From Paenibacillus koleovorans NBRC 103111 (GTDB lineage Bacteria > Bacillota > Bacilli > Paenibacillales > NBRC-103111): a stretch of DNA of 64,000 nucleotides. Shown here in pieces: positions 35,684 through 44,241 of the stretch. Below the pieces are notes generated by a model. The model ran no database searches, was not told the DNA's origin, and saw only the letters and a program-made list of their open reading frames with translations. Position numbers and translations under genes: made by a program. The stretch spans positions 1 to 64,000 of the forward strand of contig NZ_BIMA01000031.1 in the NCBI RefSeq assembly GCF_004000845.1, given 5' to 3'. How positions within the stretch are numbered: position 1 is the first letter of the stretch; the number at the start of each line of letters is the position of its first letter.

Positions 35684-37276
35684 ATGGAAAACGACCGACA
35701 ATGGGGAGGACCGTTGTCCGGGCGTGCCCGGAAAGTGATCTTCGAGAATGACGGAGGAGACGGGCAGCGCTGCGCCGAGGAGACGGAGGAAGCGCTGCTG
35801 AAGATGCGCATGGAGCGGCTCGTCGGCACGGGGGTCGACACGGCGTTCATCACGACGCGCAGCTCGGGCTTCGGCCAGTTTATTCACCGTACGCGAATCG
35901 GTACCGTATTTACAAGCCGCGAGGGCGACTATAGGCATAATATGACCGAAAAACTGATCGCGCGGGGGACGGATTATTTGCAGGTCATGTCCGAGTTTTG
36001 CCGCGCCAACGGCATCGACGTCTTCTGGTCGATGCGCATGAACGACACCCATGACGGTTCGACGCGCTGGTACGGGGAGGCCACGTTCAAGACGAACCGG
36101 CTGAAGCGAGACCATCCGGAGTGGCTGCTCGGCAGCCGGGACAACAAGCCGCGTCACGGCGCCTGGACGGCCGTCAATTACGCGGTGCCGGAAATTCGCG
36201 CGCTGGCGGTAGCGTTCGTCGAGGAAGTGCTGGACAACTACGATGTCGACGGCGTGCATCTCGATTTTTACCGCCATCCGGTGTTTTTCCCCAGCACCGC
36301 AGCGGGTCTCCCCGCCACGCCGGAGGAGACGGCGATGATGACCGAGGTGGTGCGGGAAGTGCGACGGCTGGCCGACCGCAAGGCGGAACAGCTGCATCGG
36401 CCGCTGCAGGTGTCGGTGCGCGTGCCGGATTCGCTCGAATACGGATTGGCGATCGGGCTCGACATCGATGGGTGGCTGCGCGAGGGTTTGCTCGATCTGC
36501 TGATTATGACCAGCTACCTGAAGCTCAATCCGTGGGAATACAGTGTGCGGCTCGGCCGCAAGTACGGCGTCAAGGTATACGCATCGCTCGACGAGACGCG
36601 GGTGACGGACCCGTTCGCCGAGGAGCTGCGCCAGAGCGGGCGATGCTACCTCGCTCGGGCGATGAACGCGCTCCGGGCGGGGGTAGACGGTATTTATTTG
36701 TTCAACTTCACTCCGCGGGAGCTGAAGAACTTCAACGCGGAGAACGCTTCCGTGTTCCAGGTGGTCGACGACTTGGAGCGGCTGAACACGTACGACAAGA
36801 CGTATGTGGCCAGCGTCCGGGGAATCGGCGCCATTGCCGGCGGCGGCTATCCGCACGAAGCCTTCATTCGCGTGCCGGTGCTCAATCCCGGCGCTCCCGC
36901 CTATTTGGCTGTCGGCGAGACGTACGCGATCGACACGCCGATCGGCGACGACGTGCATTGGGGACGCAGCCAGGGAATCGAGCCGCAGGTGTCGCTGAGC
37001 ATCCGCATCGAAGGCCTGGCTTCGCCGAGTGAGGCGCGTGTCGAATATAACGATCGCGTGCTGACCCCTGGTATACGGCAAGGCATCTGGACGATGTACG
37101 AGCTTGATCCGGATACGGTCGTGGCCGGCAACAACCGGTTTGCCGTGACGCTGGAGCAGGACACGGGACGAGCGGTGAAGCTGCTCGACGTGAAGGTGGA
37201 CATTGATTATCGGCGGGCGGAGCCGGTTGACGCCGGTACGATTGATGAGGAGAAAGAGGGAGGCGAGCGGTCATGA
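35684..37276 (+). CDS. glycoside hydrolase-like TIM-barrel protein (GHL10-like)
   Basis: A 530-residue cytoplasmic protein with AAAAGGAG before ATG 35684. The core resembles the glycosyl-hydrolase-like GHL10/DUF4015 TIM barrels: FITTRSSGFG, an HPEWLLGS segment, NYAVPEIRALAVAFVEEVLDNYDVDGVHLDFYRHP with the acidic strand end, and LLIMTSYLKLNPWEYS. A C-terminal beta domain of about 130 residues follows. It is the first gene behind the tandem regulatory element. The proposed activity is hydrolysis of an imported oligosaccharide; the catalytic acids are not proven. Confidence 0.75.
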   Translation: MENDRQWGGPLSGRARKVIFENDGGDGQRCAEETEEALLKMRMERLVGTGVDTAFITTRSSGFGQFIHRTRIGTVFTSREGDYRHNMTEKLIARGTDYLQVMSEFCRANGIDVFWSMRMNDTHDGSTRWYGEATFKTNRLKRDHPEWLLGSRDNKPRHGAWTAVNYAVPEIRALAVAFVEEVLDNYDVDGVHLDFYRHPVFFPSTAAGLPATPEETAMMTEVVREVRRLADRKAEQLHRPLQVSVRVPDSLEYGLAIGLDIDGWLREGLLDLLIMTSYLKLNPWEYSVRLGRKYGVKVYASLDETRVTDPFAEELRQSGRCYLARAMNALRAGVDGIYLFNFTPRELKNFNAENASVFQVVDDLERLNTYDKTYVASVRGIGAIAGGGYPHEAFIRVPVLNPGAPAYLAVGETYAIDTPIGDDVHWGRSQGIEPQVSLSIRIEGLASPSEARVEYNDRVLTPGIRQGIWTMYELDPDTVVAGNNRFAVTLEQDTGRAVKLLDVKVDIDYRRAEPVDAGTIDEEKEGGERS

Positions 37277-38070
37277 GCGGCAATCCGCATACAACCATGA
37301 GGAAGAGCCTACTGCTGGAGAAGCTGCGCGAAGGGAAAACGATCGGCAGCCTGAAGCTGAACCTGGCAGACTCGCGCAGCGCGGAAATTGCCGCGCTGGC
37401 GGGCATCGACTGCATATGGCTCGACATGGAGCACGTGGCCAACGACTATGCCGCGATCGAGCGGCAAATTCTCGCGGCGAAGGCTTATGGCGTAGACACG
37501 ATCGTCCGCGTGCCGCGCGGCAGTTACAGCGATCTGGTGCGTCCGCTGGAGTTGGACGCCACGGGCATTATGGTGCCGCACGTGATGAGCCTGGCCGATG
37601 CGCAGGCGATCGTACGGGCGACGAAGTTCCATCCGATCGGCCGCAGGCCGGTGGACGGGGGCAACGCGGACGGACTGTTCGCCGTGCTGAGCTACCAGGA
37701 ATATACGCAGCAGGCGAACCGCGAACGGTTCGTGATGATCCAGATCGAGGATCCGGAGCCGCTGGCTGAGCTGGATGCGATCGCGGCGCTGGACGGCATC
37801 GACATGCTGATGTTCGGTCCGGCGGATTTCTCGCAGGCGATCGGGGCGCCGGGCGACTGGCAGCACGAGCGGATCGCCGAGGCGCGCCGACTCGTGGCGG
37901 AGGCGGCGATCCGGCACGGCAAAATCGCCGCGACGACGGCGGGCACGCTGGAGCAGGCGGCGGAGTGGGCGAAGCTCGGCTACCGGTTCATCAACATCGG
38001 CTCGGACGTGCGCGCGTTGACCAAGGCGTTCCGCGACTGGTCCGTCGGCTTCGGCCGCCTGTTCGGTTGA
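37273..38070 (+). CDS. HpcH/HpaI family 2-keto-3-deoxy acid aldolase
   Basis: A 265-residue class II aldolase of the HpcH/HpaI (GarL, RhmA) family. It splits 2-keto-3-deoxy acids to pyruvate or a related 2-oxoacid plus an aldehyde. Motifs are WLDMEH, IVRVPRG with the catalytic arginine, MVPHVMSLADAQAIV, and the metal glutamate and aspartate in QIEDPEPLAELDAI. It begins at ATG 37273, overlapping the previous stop as ATGA. It implies that the sugar released by this operon is metabolised as a 2-keto-3-deoxy acid. No dehydratase is adjacent; the IlvD/Edd enzyme in region 1 could serve, or one elsewhere. Confidence 0.9.
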   Translation: MSGNPHTTMRKSLLLEKLREGKTIGSLKLNLADSRSAEIAALAGIDCIWLDMEHVANDYAAIERQILAAKAYGVDTIVRVPRGSYSDLVRPLELDATGIMVPHVMSLADAQAIVRATKFHPIGRRPVDGGNADGLFAVLSYQEYTQQANRERFVMIQIEDPEPLAELDAIAALDGIDMLMFGPADFSQAIGAPGDWQHERIAEARRLVAEAAIRHGKIAATTAGTLEQAAEWAKLGYRFINIGSDVRALTKAFRDWSVGFGRLFG

Positions 38071-38118
38071 TCCGGCCTCGCGAGCCAATACCAGGGCGAT
38101 GAGAAGGAGAACATCGGA

Positions 38119-39303
38119 ATGAAACCAACTATGGCACAGCCGCTGGCGCAAGACTACAGCGTCGTCGCAAGAATCGCCGCGGACGATCCGCCCGGCTTGT
38201 ATTTTCTAAGCAACGCCTTCACCCGTCTTCCGAGCGGGACGTTCGTCGCCGCGCTTCCCCGAACAATCCGGCACAGTCCGAAAGCGACAGGGATCAAGCT
38301 CGATATATCGGATAAGGCCTCGGTCGGCGGCGTAACCGTTTCCCGCAGCACGGACAGCGGGGAGACATGGCAAATCGTCAGCCTCGTTCCGTTCCCCGAG
38401 ACGGTGGAGATCGCTTTGTTCGCGTACGGGAACAAACTGTATATGTTTATCGGTCCCCGGGCGGAAGGCCCCGGCAGACTGCTGGTTGCCGTTAGCGAAG
38501 ATGAAGGCGCTTCCTGGAGCGTTCCGGTCGAAGTTTTGAACGGCCCTCATCAATGGTACTGTACGCATCAGCAGTCGATGGTCGTCCGCAGCGGCAGGCT
38601 GTATTGGGCCGTGAGCGAAAGATGCAGGAAGCTGGCGGTCGTTTCCTGCGAGCTGGAGAAAGGCGCGCTCGATCCGGAAGCCTGGCGGGTATCGGACACC
38701 GAGGAAATGCCGATTCCCCCGGAGCTGAATCCCGGGTTGTTTCAGGGACCTTCCATGCGCTGCCTGGAAGGCAATGTCATCCAGATCGGGAGCCGGTTGC
38801 GCGTGATGGCGCGGGCCGTCATCGACAGACAGGGAACCGCGAATATGGCCGCTGTTTTCGACCTGCAAGACGAGGACGGGAAGCTGAAGCTGACGTTTAC
38901 GCAATTTTACCCGCTTCCCGGAGGGCAATGCAAATTTTATATGGTCTACGACGAACCGTCCCGCCTGTACTGGATGGCTTCCAATCTGCCGGCGAACTCG
39001 CAAAACGCCCTTCGGCTCGAATACGATGAAGCGTCTACCGGCATGCCGGGAAATGACAGAAGGTTTCTGATGTTATGGTACGCCTGCGACGCCCTCAACT
39101 GGTTTCCAGCCGGCTGCATTGCCCGCGCGGAGAAGCTGACGCAATCGTTCATGTACCCGTCGCTGATCATCGATGGCGATCATCTGGCGGTGTTATCCCG
39201 CACGTGCCTGCATTCCGGTCATTTCCACGATGCGGATCTGGCGACCTTTCATTACGTTCGCGACTTCCGGTCTTTGGCGATGAATATATGGCCGGTCTTT
39301 TAG
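38119..39303 (+). CDS. sialidase-fold (BNR/Asp-box) protein
   Basis: A 394-residue protein with two clear Asp boxes, STDSGETW and SEDEGASW, spaced as in six-bladed sialidase propellers. The N-terminal NAFTRLPSGTFVAALPR resembles the arginine-containing FRIP-like entry, but I cannot show the full arginine triad. No signal peptide is visible, so it is probably intracellular. AGGAGAA precedes ATG 38119. It may be an exo-glycosidase of the sialidase superfamily, or a related inverting enzyme on a non-sialic substrate. The neighbouring aldolase for 2-keto-3-deoxy acids makes a nonulosonic or ulosonic acid substrate possible. Confidence 0.75.
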   Translation: MKPTMAQPLAQDYSVVARIAADDPPGLYFLSNAFTRLPSGTFVAALPRTIRHSPKATGIKLDISDKASVGGVTVSRSTDSGETWQIVSLVPFPETVEIALFAYGNKLYMFIGPRAEGPGRLLVAVSEDEGASWSVPVEVLNGPHQWYCTHQQSMVVRSGRLYWAVSERCRKLAVVSCELEKGALDPEAWRVSDTEEMPIPPELNPGLFQGPSMRCLEGNVIQIGSRLRVMARAVIDRQGTANMAAVFDLQDEDGKLKLTFTQFYPLPGGQCKFYMVYDEPSRLYWMASNLPANSQNALRLEYDEASTGMPGNDRRFLMLWYACDALNWFPAGCIARAEKLTQSFMYPSLIIDGDHLAVLSRTCLHSGHFHDADLATFHYVRDFRSLAMNIWPVF

Positions 39304-39362
39304 CCGCAAGCAACCGGCGGCGCAGATGAGAGGGGATATTCCCGAGATAGGAAGGGATTACG

Positions 39363-40214
39363 ATGAAGCTGGCTTTGTTGGGCGATCTGCATTATCCGCA
39401 TCTGTCCGGCGACGCCGCCGTCGTCGCGCTGCGGGACTCATGGTTCGGCGGCGTGCTGAAGTCGTTTCTTGACGTGGAAGCGGACATTCATATTTCGCTC
39501 GGCGATTTGACCAATGAAGGGCGGGCCGATGAGCTGCGCGACGTATACGGGGCGGTCGACGGGCATGTGCCGCCCCGGCGGTTCGTGCACGTGCTCGGCA
39601 ATCACGACACGCTGGCGATGGGCAAGCGGGAATGGATGGCGAGCACGGGGCAGGCGCGTTACTTCGCGCTCGAGCGCGCGGAAGCGACGCTGGTGTTTCT
39701 CGACACCGCCAAGGAGGGGCGGGCGGACGATTTCGGCGGCGAGCTGGACGCGGAGCAGGCGGAGTGGCTGGGCCGCATCGTGCGCGAGTCGGGGGAGAAG
39801 CCGCTGCTCGTCTTCGGCCATCACCCCCTGGTCGATACGACGACGAATTCGGAACAACCGATGTTCGGGTTCCATCGCGAAGCCGACCCGTGGCCGATTC
39901 TCCGCGGCAAGCGGGGGAGGGGATTCTACTTCTGCGGCCACAATCATGCGCATTCCATCGTGAAGCGCGAGCAGTGGCACTTTATCCAGACGGCGGCATG
40001 TCTCGATACGGCGGCGGTGCGCACGGTCGAGCTGCGGGGCGGAGAACTGACCGTCGGGCTGCTGACGTTCGACGATGAGGCGCGGCGGCGGGAGGCAGAC
40101 GCGCTGGCGGCGAGCATGAAATTGTTTACCCCCAAGCAGCTGGCGCGCGGCACGATTGCCGATCACGGCTTGACGGTCAATCTGCTGCCGACGGAGCGCA
40201 ACGGCGAACGTTAG
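39363..40214 (+). CDS. calcineurin-like metallophosphoesterase
   Basis: A 283-residue protein with all two-metal ligands: LLGDLHYPH, SLGDLTNEG, VLGNHDTL, FGHHPLVD and FCGHNHAHS. The length is normal for a single-domain phosphoesterase, unlike the 609-residue relative in region 2. ATG 39363 has GAAGGGA upstream. No signal peptide is evident. It sits at the end of the cytoplasmic enzymes of this operon. A sugar phosphate, phosphodiester or nucleotide-sugar substrate is possible. Confidence 0.85.
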   Translation: MKLALLGDLHYPHLSGDAAVVALRDSWFGGVLKSFLDVEADIHISLGDLTNEGRADELRDVYGAVDGHVPPRRFVHVLGNHDTLAMGKREWMASTGQARYFALERAEATLVFLDTAKEGRADDFGGELDAEQAEWLGRIVRESGEKPLLVFGHHPLVDTTTNSEQPMFGFHREADPWPILRGKRGRGFYFCGHNHAHSIVKREQWHFIQTAACLDTAAVRTVELRGGELTVGLLTFDDEARRREADALAASMKLFTPKQLARGTIADHGLTVNLLPTERNGER

Positions 40215-40352
40215 CTGGGCAGCGACTGTCCCGTCAAGGGAAAGGGGGGATGCGCAGCTGCCGCACCATCTTCGATGGCATTGCGCAGCGGGGAGATCAT
40301 CGCAGTGGAGGAGTGGAAGAACGCCAATTATTGAACCATTGGAGGTTATGTG

Positions 40353-43124
40353 ATGCGAACAACGATTCATCGCACGATCGTGATTGGATTGGCTCTGCTG
40401 TTGGTCCTCGGGCTATCGCCGCAGCTTGCGCCGCCTGTTTCGGCTACCGGGTTATGGTACAGCAGCTTGTATCCGGCGGACTGGTATCCGGGATATACGG
40501 ACGGGTCGGGCCGATTTTTGCAGGATTTCTCGTATGCGGGCTATCACCGGGGAGAGGATCCGATTCCGGACAATCCGCCGGGCAAGACGTACGATGTGAC
40601 GCAAGCGCCGTACAATGCCGACAACACGGGCGCGACCGACGCCACGAGCGCGATCCAGGCAGCGCTTGACGACGCGGGCGACGCCGGCGGCGGCATCGTG
40701 TTCCTGCCGGCCGGCACGTACAAGGTCAAGCCGCAGGGCACGAACGACTACTCGCTGCTGATTGACAAGAGCAATGTCGTGCTGCGCGGCGTCGGCGCGG
40801 GCGCCGACGATACTCGCATCTACAACGACGAGACGAACATGCGGGCCCGAAGCGTCATTCTGGCCAGGCCGGAAGCCTACTCTACGTATGTCAAGTGGTG
40901 GACCGAGACGCCCGGCGAGGAGATCCAGACAACTTCGATTACGCAGGAAGTGCCGGAGATGTCGACTGTCATTCCGGTGAGCAGCGTGTCCAACTATAGC
41001 GTGGGCGACTGGATCGTGCTGCACTCCGACGTGACGCAGGATTTTATCGACGAGCTCGCCATGACGGATATTTGGAATGCCTACTTTGAGGAAATGACGT
41101 TCTACCGCCAGGTGACCGCAATCGATACCGTCAACAAGACACTGACGATCGATATTCCGACCCGCTTCAAAATGAAGACCCGCGACAACGCAAGGGTGTA
41201 CAAAAGCGTGAATTCAAGCATCAAAGAGGTGGGGGTGGAGCGGCTTGGCATCGGCATGCGGGAGAACCTGACATCCGGAACCGGCGATCAGGATTACACG
41301 GTCTCCGGCACGGGCGCGTACGAGATGCATACGGCGCATGCCGTTTCGTTCAATATGGTCGTGAACGGATGGGTTCGCAATGTGCAGTCGTACAAACCTG
41401 CCGGCAACACGAACCACGACATCAGTCTTCTTTCCAACGGCGTCAATGTGCAATATTCGCGGAGCGTGACCGTCGATCATTGCTACTTCGGCAAGCCGCA
41501 GTACGAAGGCGGGGGCGGCAACGGCTATTTGTTCCGCATCGTTCGCAGCCAAGAGGTGCTGGTTTCCCATTCCTCGGCCAAACACGGTCGTCATAATTAC
41601 GCGATCGTCGGCATGTCGGCCAGCGGCAATGTGCTGTACGACAATAAAACCGATACCGGGCGGCTATCTTCCGAGACGCACGGCTGGATGAGCGCGGCCA
41701 ATCTGTTCGACAACATGCGTGTCATCAATACGTTCTTGACCGCCACGAATCATGGCACTAAGGGCAGCAGCTCCAACGGCCAAGGGCAAACGACCACGCA
41801 AACGGTGTTCTGGAATACGCTTGGAGACAGCTATCAGAGCGGGCAAAGCTACATCATCAAGTCGCAGCAATACGGATGGGGCTATATCATCGGGACGCGG
41901 GGGGCCGCAAACGCGGCGCAGGCGGTCACGACGGACGCGGGTACGGCGCCGACGGACTTCGTCGAAGGGATCGGCGAGGGCGATACGATGGCGGTGCCGT
42001 CGCTGTACATCGATCAGTTGAACAAACGATTGTCAGCGCCGCGGGTCAAATATGCGGAGACGTTCGACGACATGACGACGGGCTCTTCCCCGGCCGGCTT
42101 AACCGCCGTCACTACCGGCGGCACCGTGACGGTAGCGAACGTGCCGAGCGCGACGAACAAGAGCGTCAAGCTGACCGACAGCAGCGCTTCGGAGGGCGTG
42201 CGCGTGAGCAAGAACTTCGCCCCGATCGCCACGACGGTGAAGCTGCAGTTCAACGTCATGCTCGATTCCACGGGCCACTTGACCTATTACAAATTGTGGA
42301 GCGGTTCGACCGAGGCCGTGCGGATACGCACCAGCGGCACATCGATCGAGGTGGAGAACAACGGAGGCTCTTATACGGCGCTGCGCAGCTATGGCGCGAA
42401 TACGTGGTACACGATCAAGGTGGTGGCGAACCCGGCGACGGACAAATATGACATCTACATCAACAATAAGCTGGAAGGCTCGCAGCTGGGCTTCGTGAAT
42501 ACGGTGAGCGACATCGACAGCTTCTCCGCGCAAAGCCATACCTCGGACACGGGCTACACGAGTTACCTGGACGATTTGACGCTCTATGCGGAGAGCTTCG
42601 ACAGCACGGCGACATCGTCGGCTCCGCCCGGATGGACGACGGACACGGGCGGCGGCACCGTGCAGGTGAAGGCGGTGCCGAGCGGCACGAACAAGAGCAT
42701 CGAGCTGCGCGATACGAATTCATCGGACATTGTGAAGGCGTATAAGACGTTCCCGTCGCAGACGGGCAAGGTAACCGCCGAATTCAAGCTGATGTTCCCG
42801 GCGACGGGCAACTCTAACTATGTGACGCTGTACGACGGAAGCACGGAGGCGGTGCGGCTGCGGACAATTGGCAGCGATCTGCAATATATGTACGGCGGCT
42901 CGGAAACGACGCTGCAAAGCTACAGCCCGAATACGTGGTATACGATCAAGCTGGTGGCGAACCCGGCGACCGACAAGTGCGACGTCTACATCGACGGCGT
43001 GCTAGTCGGCTCGCAGCTCAATTTCCGCAACGCCGCGTCCGGGATCGACAGATTGGATTTCCGCTCGCATAGCACGCACACGAACTACTACGGCTACTTG
43101 GACGATGTGTTGATTCACTATTGA
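40353..43124 (+). CDS. secreted right-handed beta-helix protein with two C-terminal LamG-like modules
   Basis: A 923-residue protein. The signal peptide covers about residues 1-30 (RTIVIGLALLLVLGL, ending near SATG). Residues 80-550 form a pectate-lyase-3-type parallel beta helix, opening with GATDATSAIQAALDDAGDAGGGIVFLPAGTYKV. Residues 570-745 and 750-923 are two copies of the same module (ending in DSFSAQSHTSDTGYTSYLDDLTLY and DFRSHSTHTNYYGYLDDVLIHY), probably concanavalin-like glycan-binding domains. ATG 40353 follows GGAGG. It is the only secreted enzyme in this operon and could make the oligosaccharides that importer 2 carries. Confidence 0.88.
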   Translation: MRTTIHRTIVIGLALLLVLGLSPQLAPPVSATGLWYSSLYPADWYPGYTDGSGRFLQDFSYAGYHRGEDPIPDNPPGKTYDVTQAPYNADNTGATDATSAIQAALDDAGDAGGGIVFLPAGTYKVKPQGTNDYSLLIDKSNVVLRGVGAGADDTRIYNDETNMRARSVILARPEAYSTYVKWWTETPGEEIQTTSITQEVPEMSTVIPVSSVSNYSVGDWIVLHSDVTQDFIDELAMTDIWNAYFEEMTFYRQVTAIDTVNKTLTIDIPTRFKMKTRDNARVYKSVNSSIKEVGVERLGIGMRENLTSGTGDQDYTVSGTGAYEMHTAHAVSFNMVVNGWVRNVQSYKPAGNTNHDISLLSNGVNVQYSRSVTVDHCYFGKPQYEGGGGNGYLFRIVRSQEVLVSHSSAKHGRHNYAIVGMSASGNVLYDNKTDTGRLSSETHGWMSAANLFDNMRVINTFLTATNHGTKGSSSNGQGQTTTQTVFWNTLGDSYQSGQSYIIKSQQYGWGYIIGTRGAANAAQAVTTDAGTAPTDFVEGIGEGDTMAVPSLYIDQLNKRLSAPRVKYAETFDDMTTGSSPAGLTAVTTGGTVTVANVPSATNKSVKLTDSSASEGVRVSKNFAPIATTVKLQFNVMLDSTGHLTYYKLWSGSTEAVRIRTSGTSIEVENNGGSYTALRSYGANTWYTIKVVANPATDKYDIYINNKLEGSQLGFVNTVSDIDSFSAQSHTSDTGYTSYLDDLTLYAESFDSTATSSAPPGWTTDTGGGTVQVKAVPSGTNKSIELRDTNSSDIVKAYKTFPSQTGKVTAEFKLMFPATGNSNYVTLYDGSTEAVRLRTIGSDLQYMYGGSETTLQSYSPNTWYTIKLVANPATDKCDVYIDGVLVGSQLNFRNAASGIDRLDFRSHSTHTNYYGYLDDVLIHY

Positions 43125-43143
43125 TTAGCTTCGGCGCGCATCA

Positions 43144-43187
43144 AAAAACGGCCCGAATCGTCCTTGTTTGAGGTTCGAGCCGTTTTT
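43144..43187. terminator. rho-independent terminator, active both ways
   Basis: AAAAACGGCCCGAA pairs with TTCGAGCCGTTTTT (one mismatch) around a loop of about 16 bases, with T-runs on both strands. It lies 20 bp after the beta-helix gene and only 28 bp before the next start codon, so genes downstream depend on read-through or a promoter inside it. Confidence 0.85.
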
Positions 43188-43214
43188 GCTTGAGGAAAAA
43201 GGAGGAATGGATTC

Positions 43215-44222
43215 ATGCTGCGAGTGGCGATACTCAGTTTCTGGCACATTCATGCGGATGGCTATTTTCGACAAGCCGTTGAACATCCGGATACGGTCGT
43301 AATGGGGATATGGGATGAAGACCCGGTGCGCGGCAAACAGCAATCGGCCGACCGCGGAATCCCGTACGTGGAGCATCTGGACGACATCTGGATGAATTCG
43401 GACATCGACGCCGTCATCGTATGCGCGCCGACGAACCAGCACCGGGACATCATCATCCAGGCGGCCCGGGCAGGCAAGCATATATTTACGGAAAAAGTGC
43501 TTGCGCCTACCTTGCAGGAATGCAATGAGATCCTGCAAGCGGTGGAACAGTCCGGGGTCAAGCTGATGGTAGCCCTGCCGCAATTATACGAAAGCTATAC
43601 GTTGGCGATTCAGGATGTTTTGGCGAAGGGACTCCTCGGGGAGCTGACATCGGCCAGAGTGCGCCGCTCGAATCATGGCGTAGTCAAATATCCGCAGAGG
43701 AACTTTGCCCACTTCTTCAATATGGAGCAAAGCCATGGTGGGGCTTTGATAGACGTAGGCTGCCATCCGATGTACGTGGCCCGGTTATTCCTCGGCATGC
43801 CGGAAAGCGTCAGCGCCAGCTATGGGTATATGACCGGCAAGCAAGTCGAGGACAATGCGGTGTCGGTGCTCCGGTATGCAAATGGCGCCTTGGGGACAGT
43901 GGAGTCGAGTTTCGTGAATCCCTTCTCCCCTTACAGCATGGAATTGCATGGCACGGAAGGGGTTCTGTTATGCGGGTATCCCGAACATACCGTTCAGTTG
44001 CGAACGACCCGCTTCGGAGACGAAGCCGCCGAACAATGGACGCTCGTGGATAAGCCGCAGCGGCAACCGATGGCATTTGCCCAATGGGTGTCGCATATTC
44101 AGAACAATACGATCGCCGAAGAGAACATTGCCCTAGCCGTAGATTTGACGAAACTGATGGAGGCGTCGGGCCTTTCTGCGGCACTGGACCGTCCAGTCCG
44201 GATCGACAGCTTGTCCAATTGA
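43215..44222 (+). CDS. Gfo/Idh/MocA family oxidoreductase
   Basis: A 335-residue NAD(P)-dependent oxidoreductase. The Rossmann domain starts LRVAILSFWHIHADGYFRQA, which lacks the usual GxGxxG. The catalytic-lysine motif reads TEKVLAPT, with valine replacing the common proline after Lys. The substrate domain has SHGGALIDVGCHPMYVARLFLG with the conserved aspartate and histidine. GGAGGAATG-type spacing supports ATG 43215. It is followed by another family member 20 bp on. The departures from consensus suggest a specialised substrate. Confidence 0.88.
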   Translation: MLRVAILSFWHIHADGYFRQAVEHPDTVVMGIWDEDPVRGKQQSADRGIPYVEHLDDIWMNSDIDAVIVCAPTNQHRDIIIQAARAGKHIFTEKVLAPTLQECNEILQAVEQSGVKLMVALPQLYESYTLAIQDVLAKGLLGELTSARVRRSNHGVVKYPQRNFAHFFNMEQSHGGALIDVGCHPMYVARLFLGMPESVSASYGYMTGKQVEDNAVSVLRYANGALGTVESSFVNPFSPYSMELHGTEGVLLCGYPEHTVQLRTTRFGDEAAEQWTLVDKPQRQPMAFAQWVSHIQNNTIAEENIALAVDLTKLMEASGLSAALDRPVRIDSLSN

Positions 44223-44241
44223 GCATGGGAGGCGTTCACGA

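Noticed and set aside
35654-37081. A 475-codon open frame on the minus strand opposite the GHL10-like gene, and similar long antisense frames at 4158-5369 and 17830-19191
   Set aside because: They are by-products of GC-rich coding on the other strand; they lack ribosome binding sites and family motifs, while the sense frames have both.
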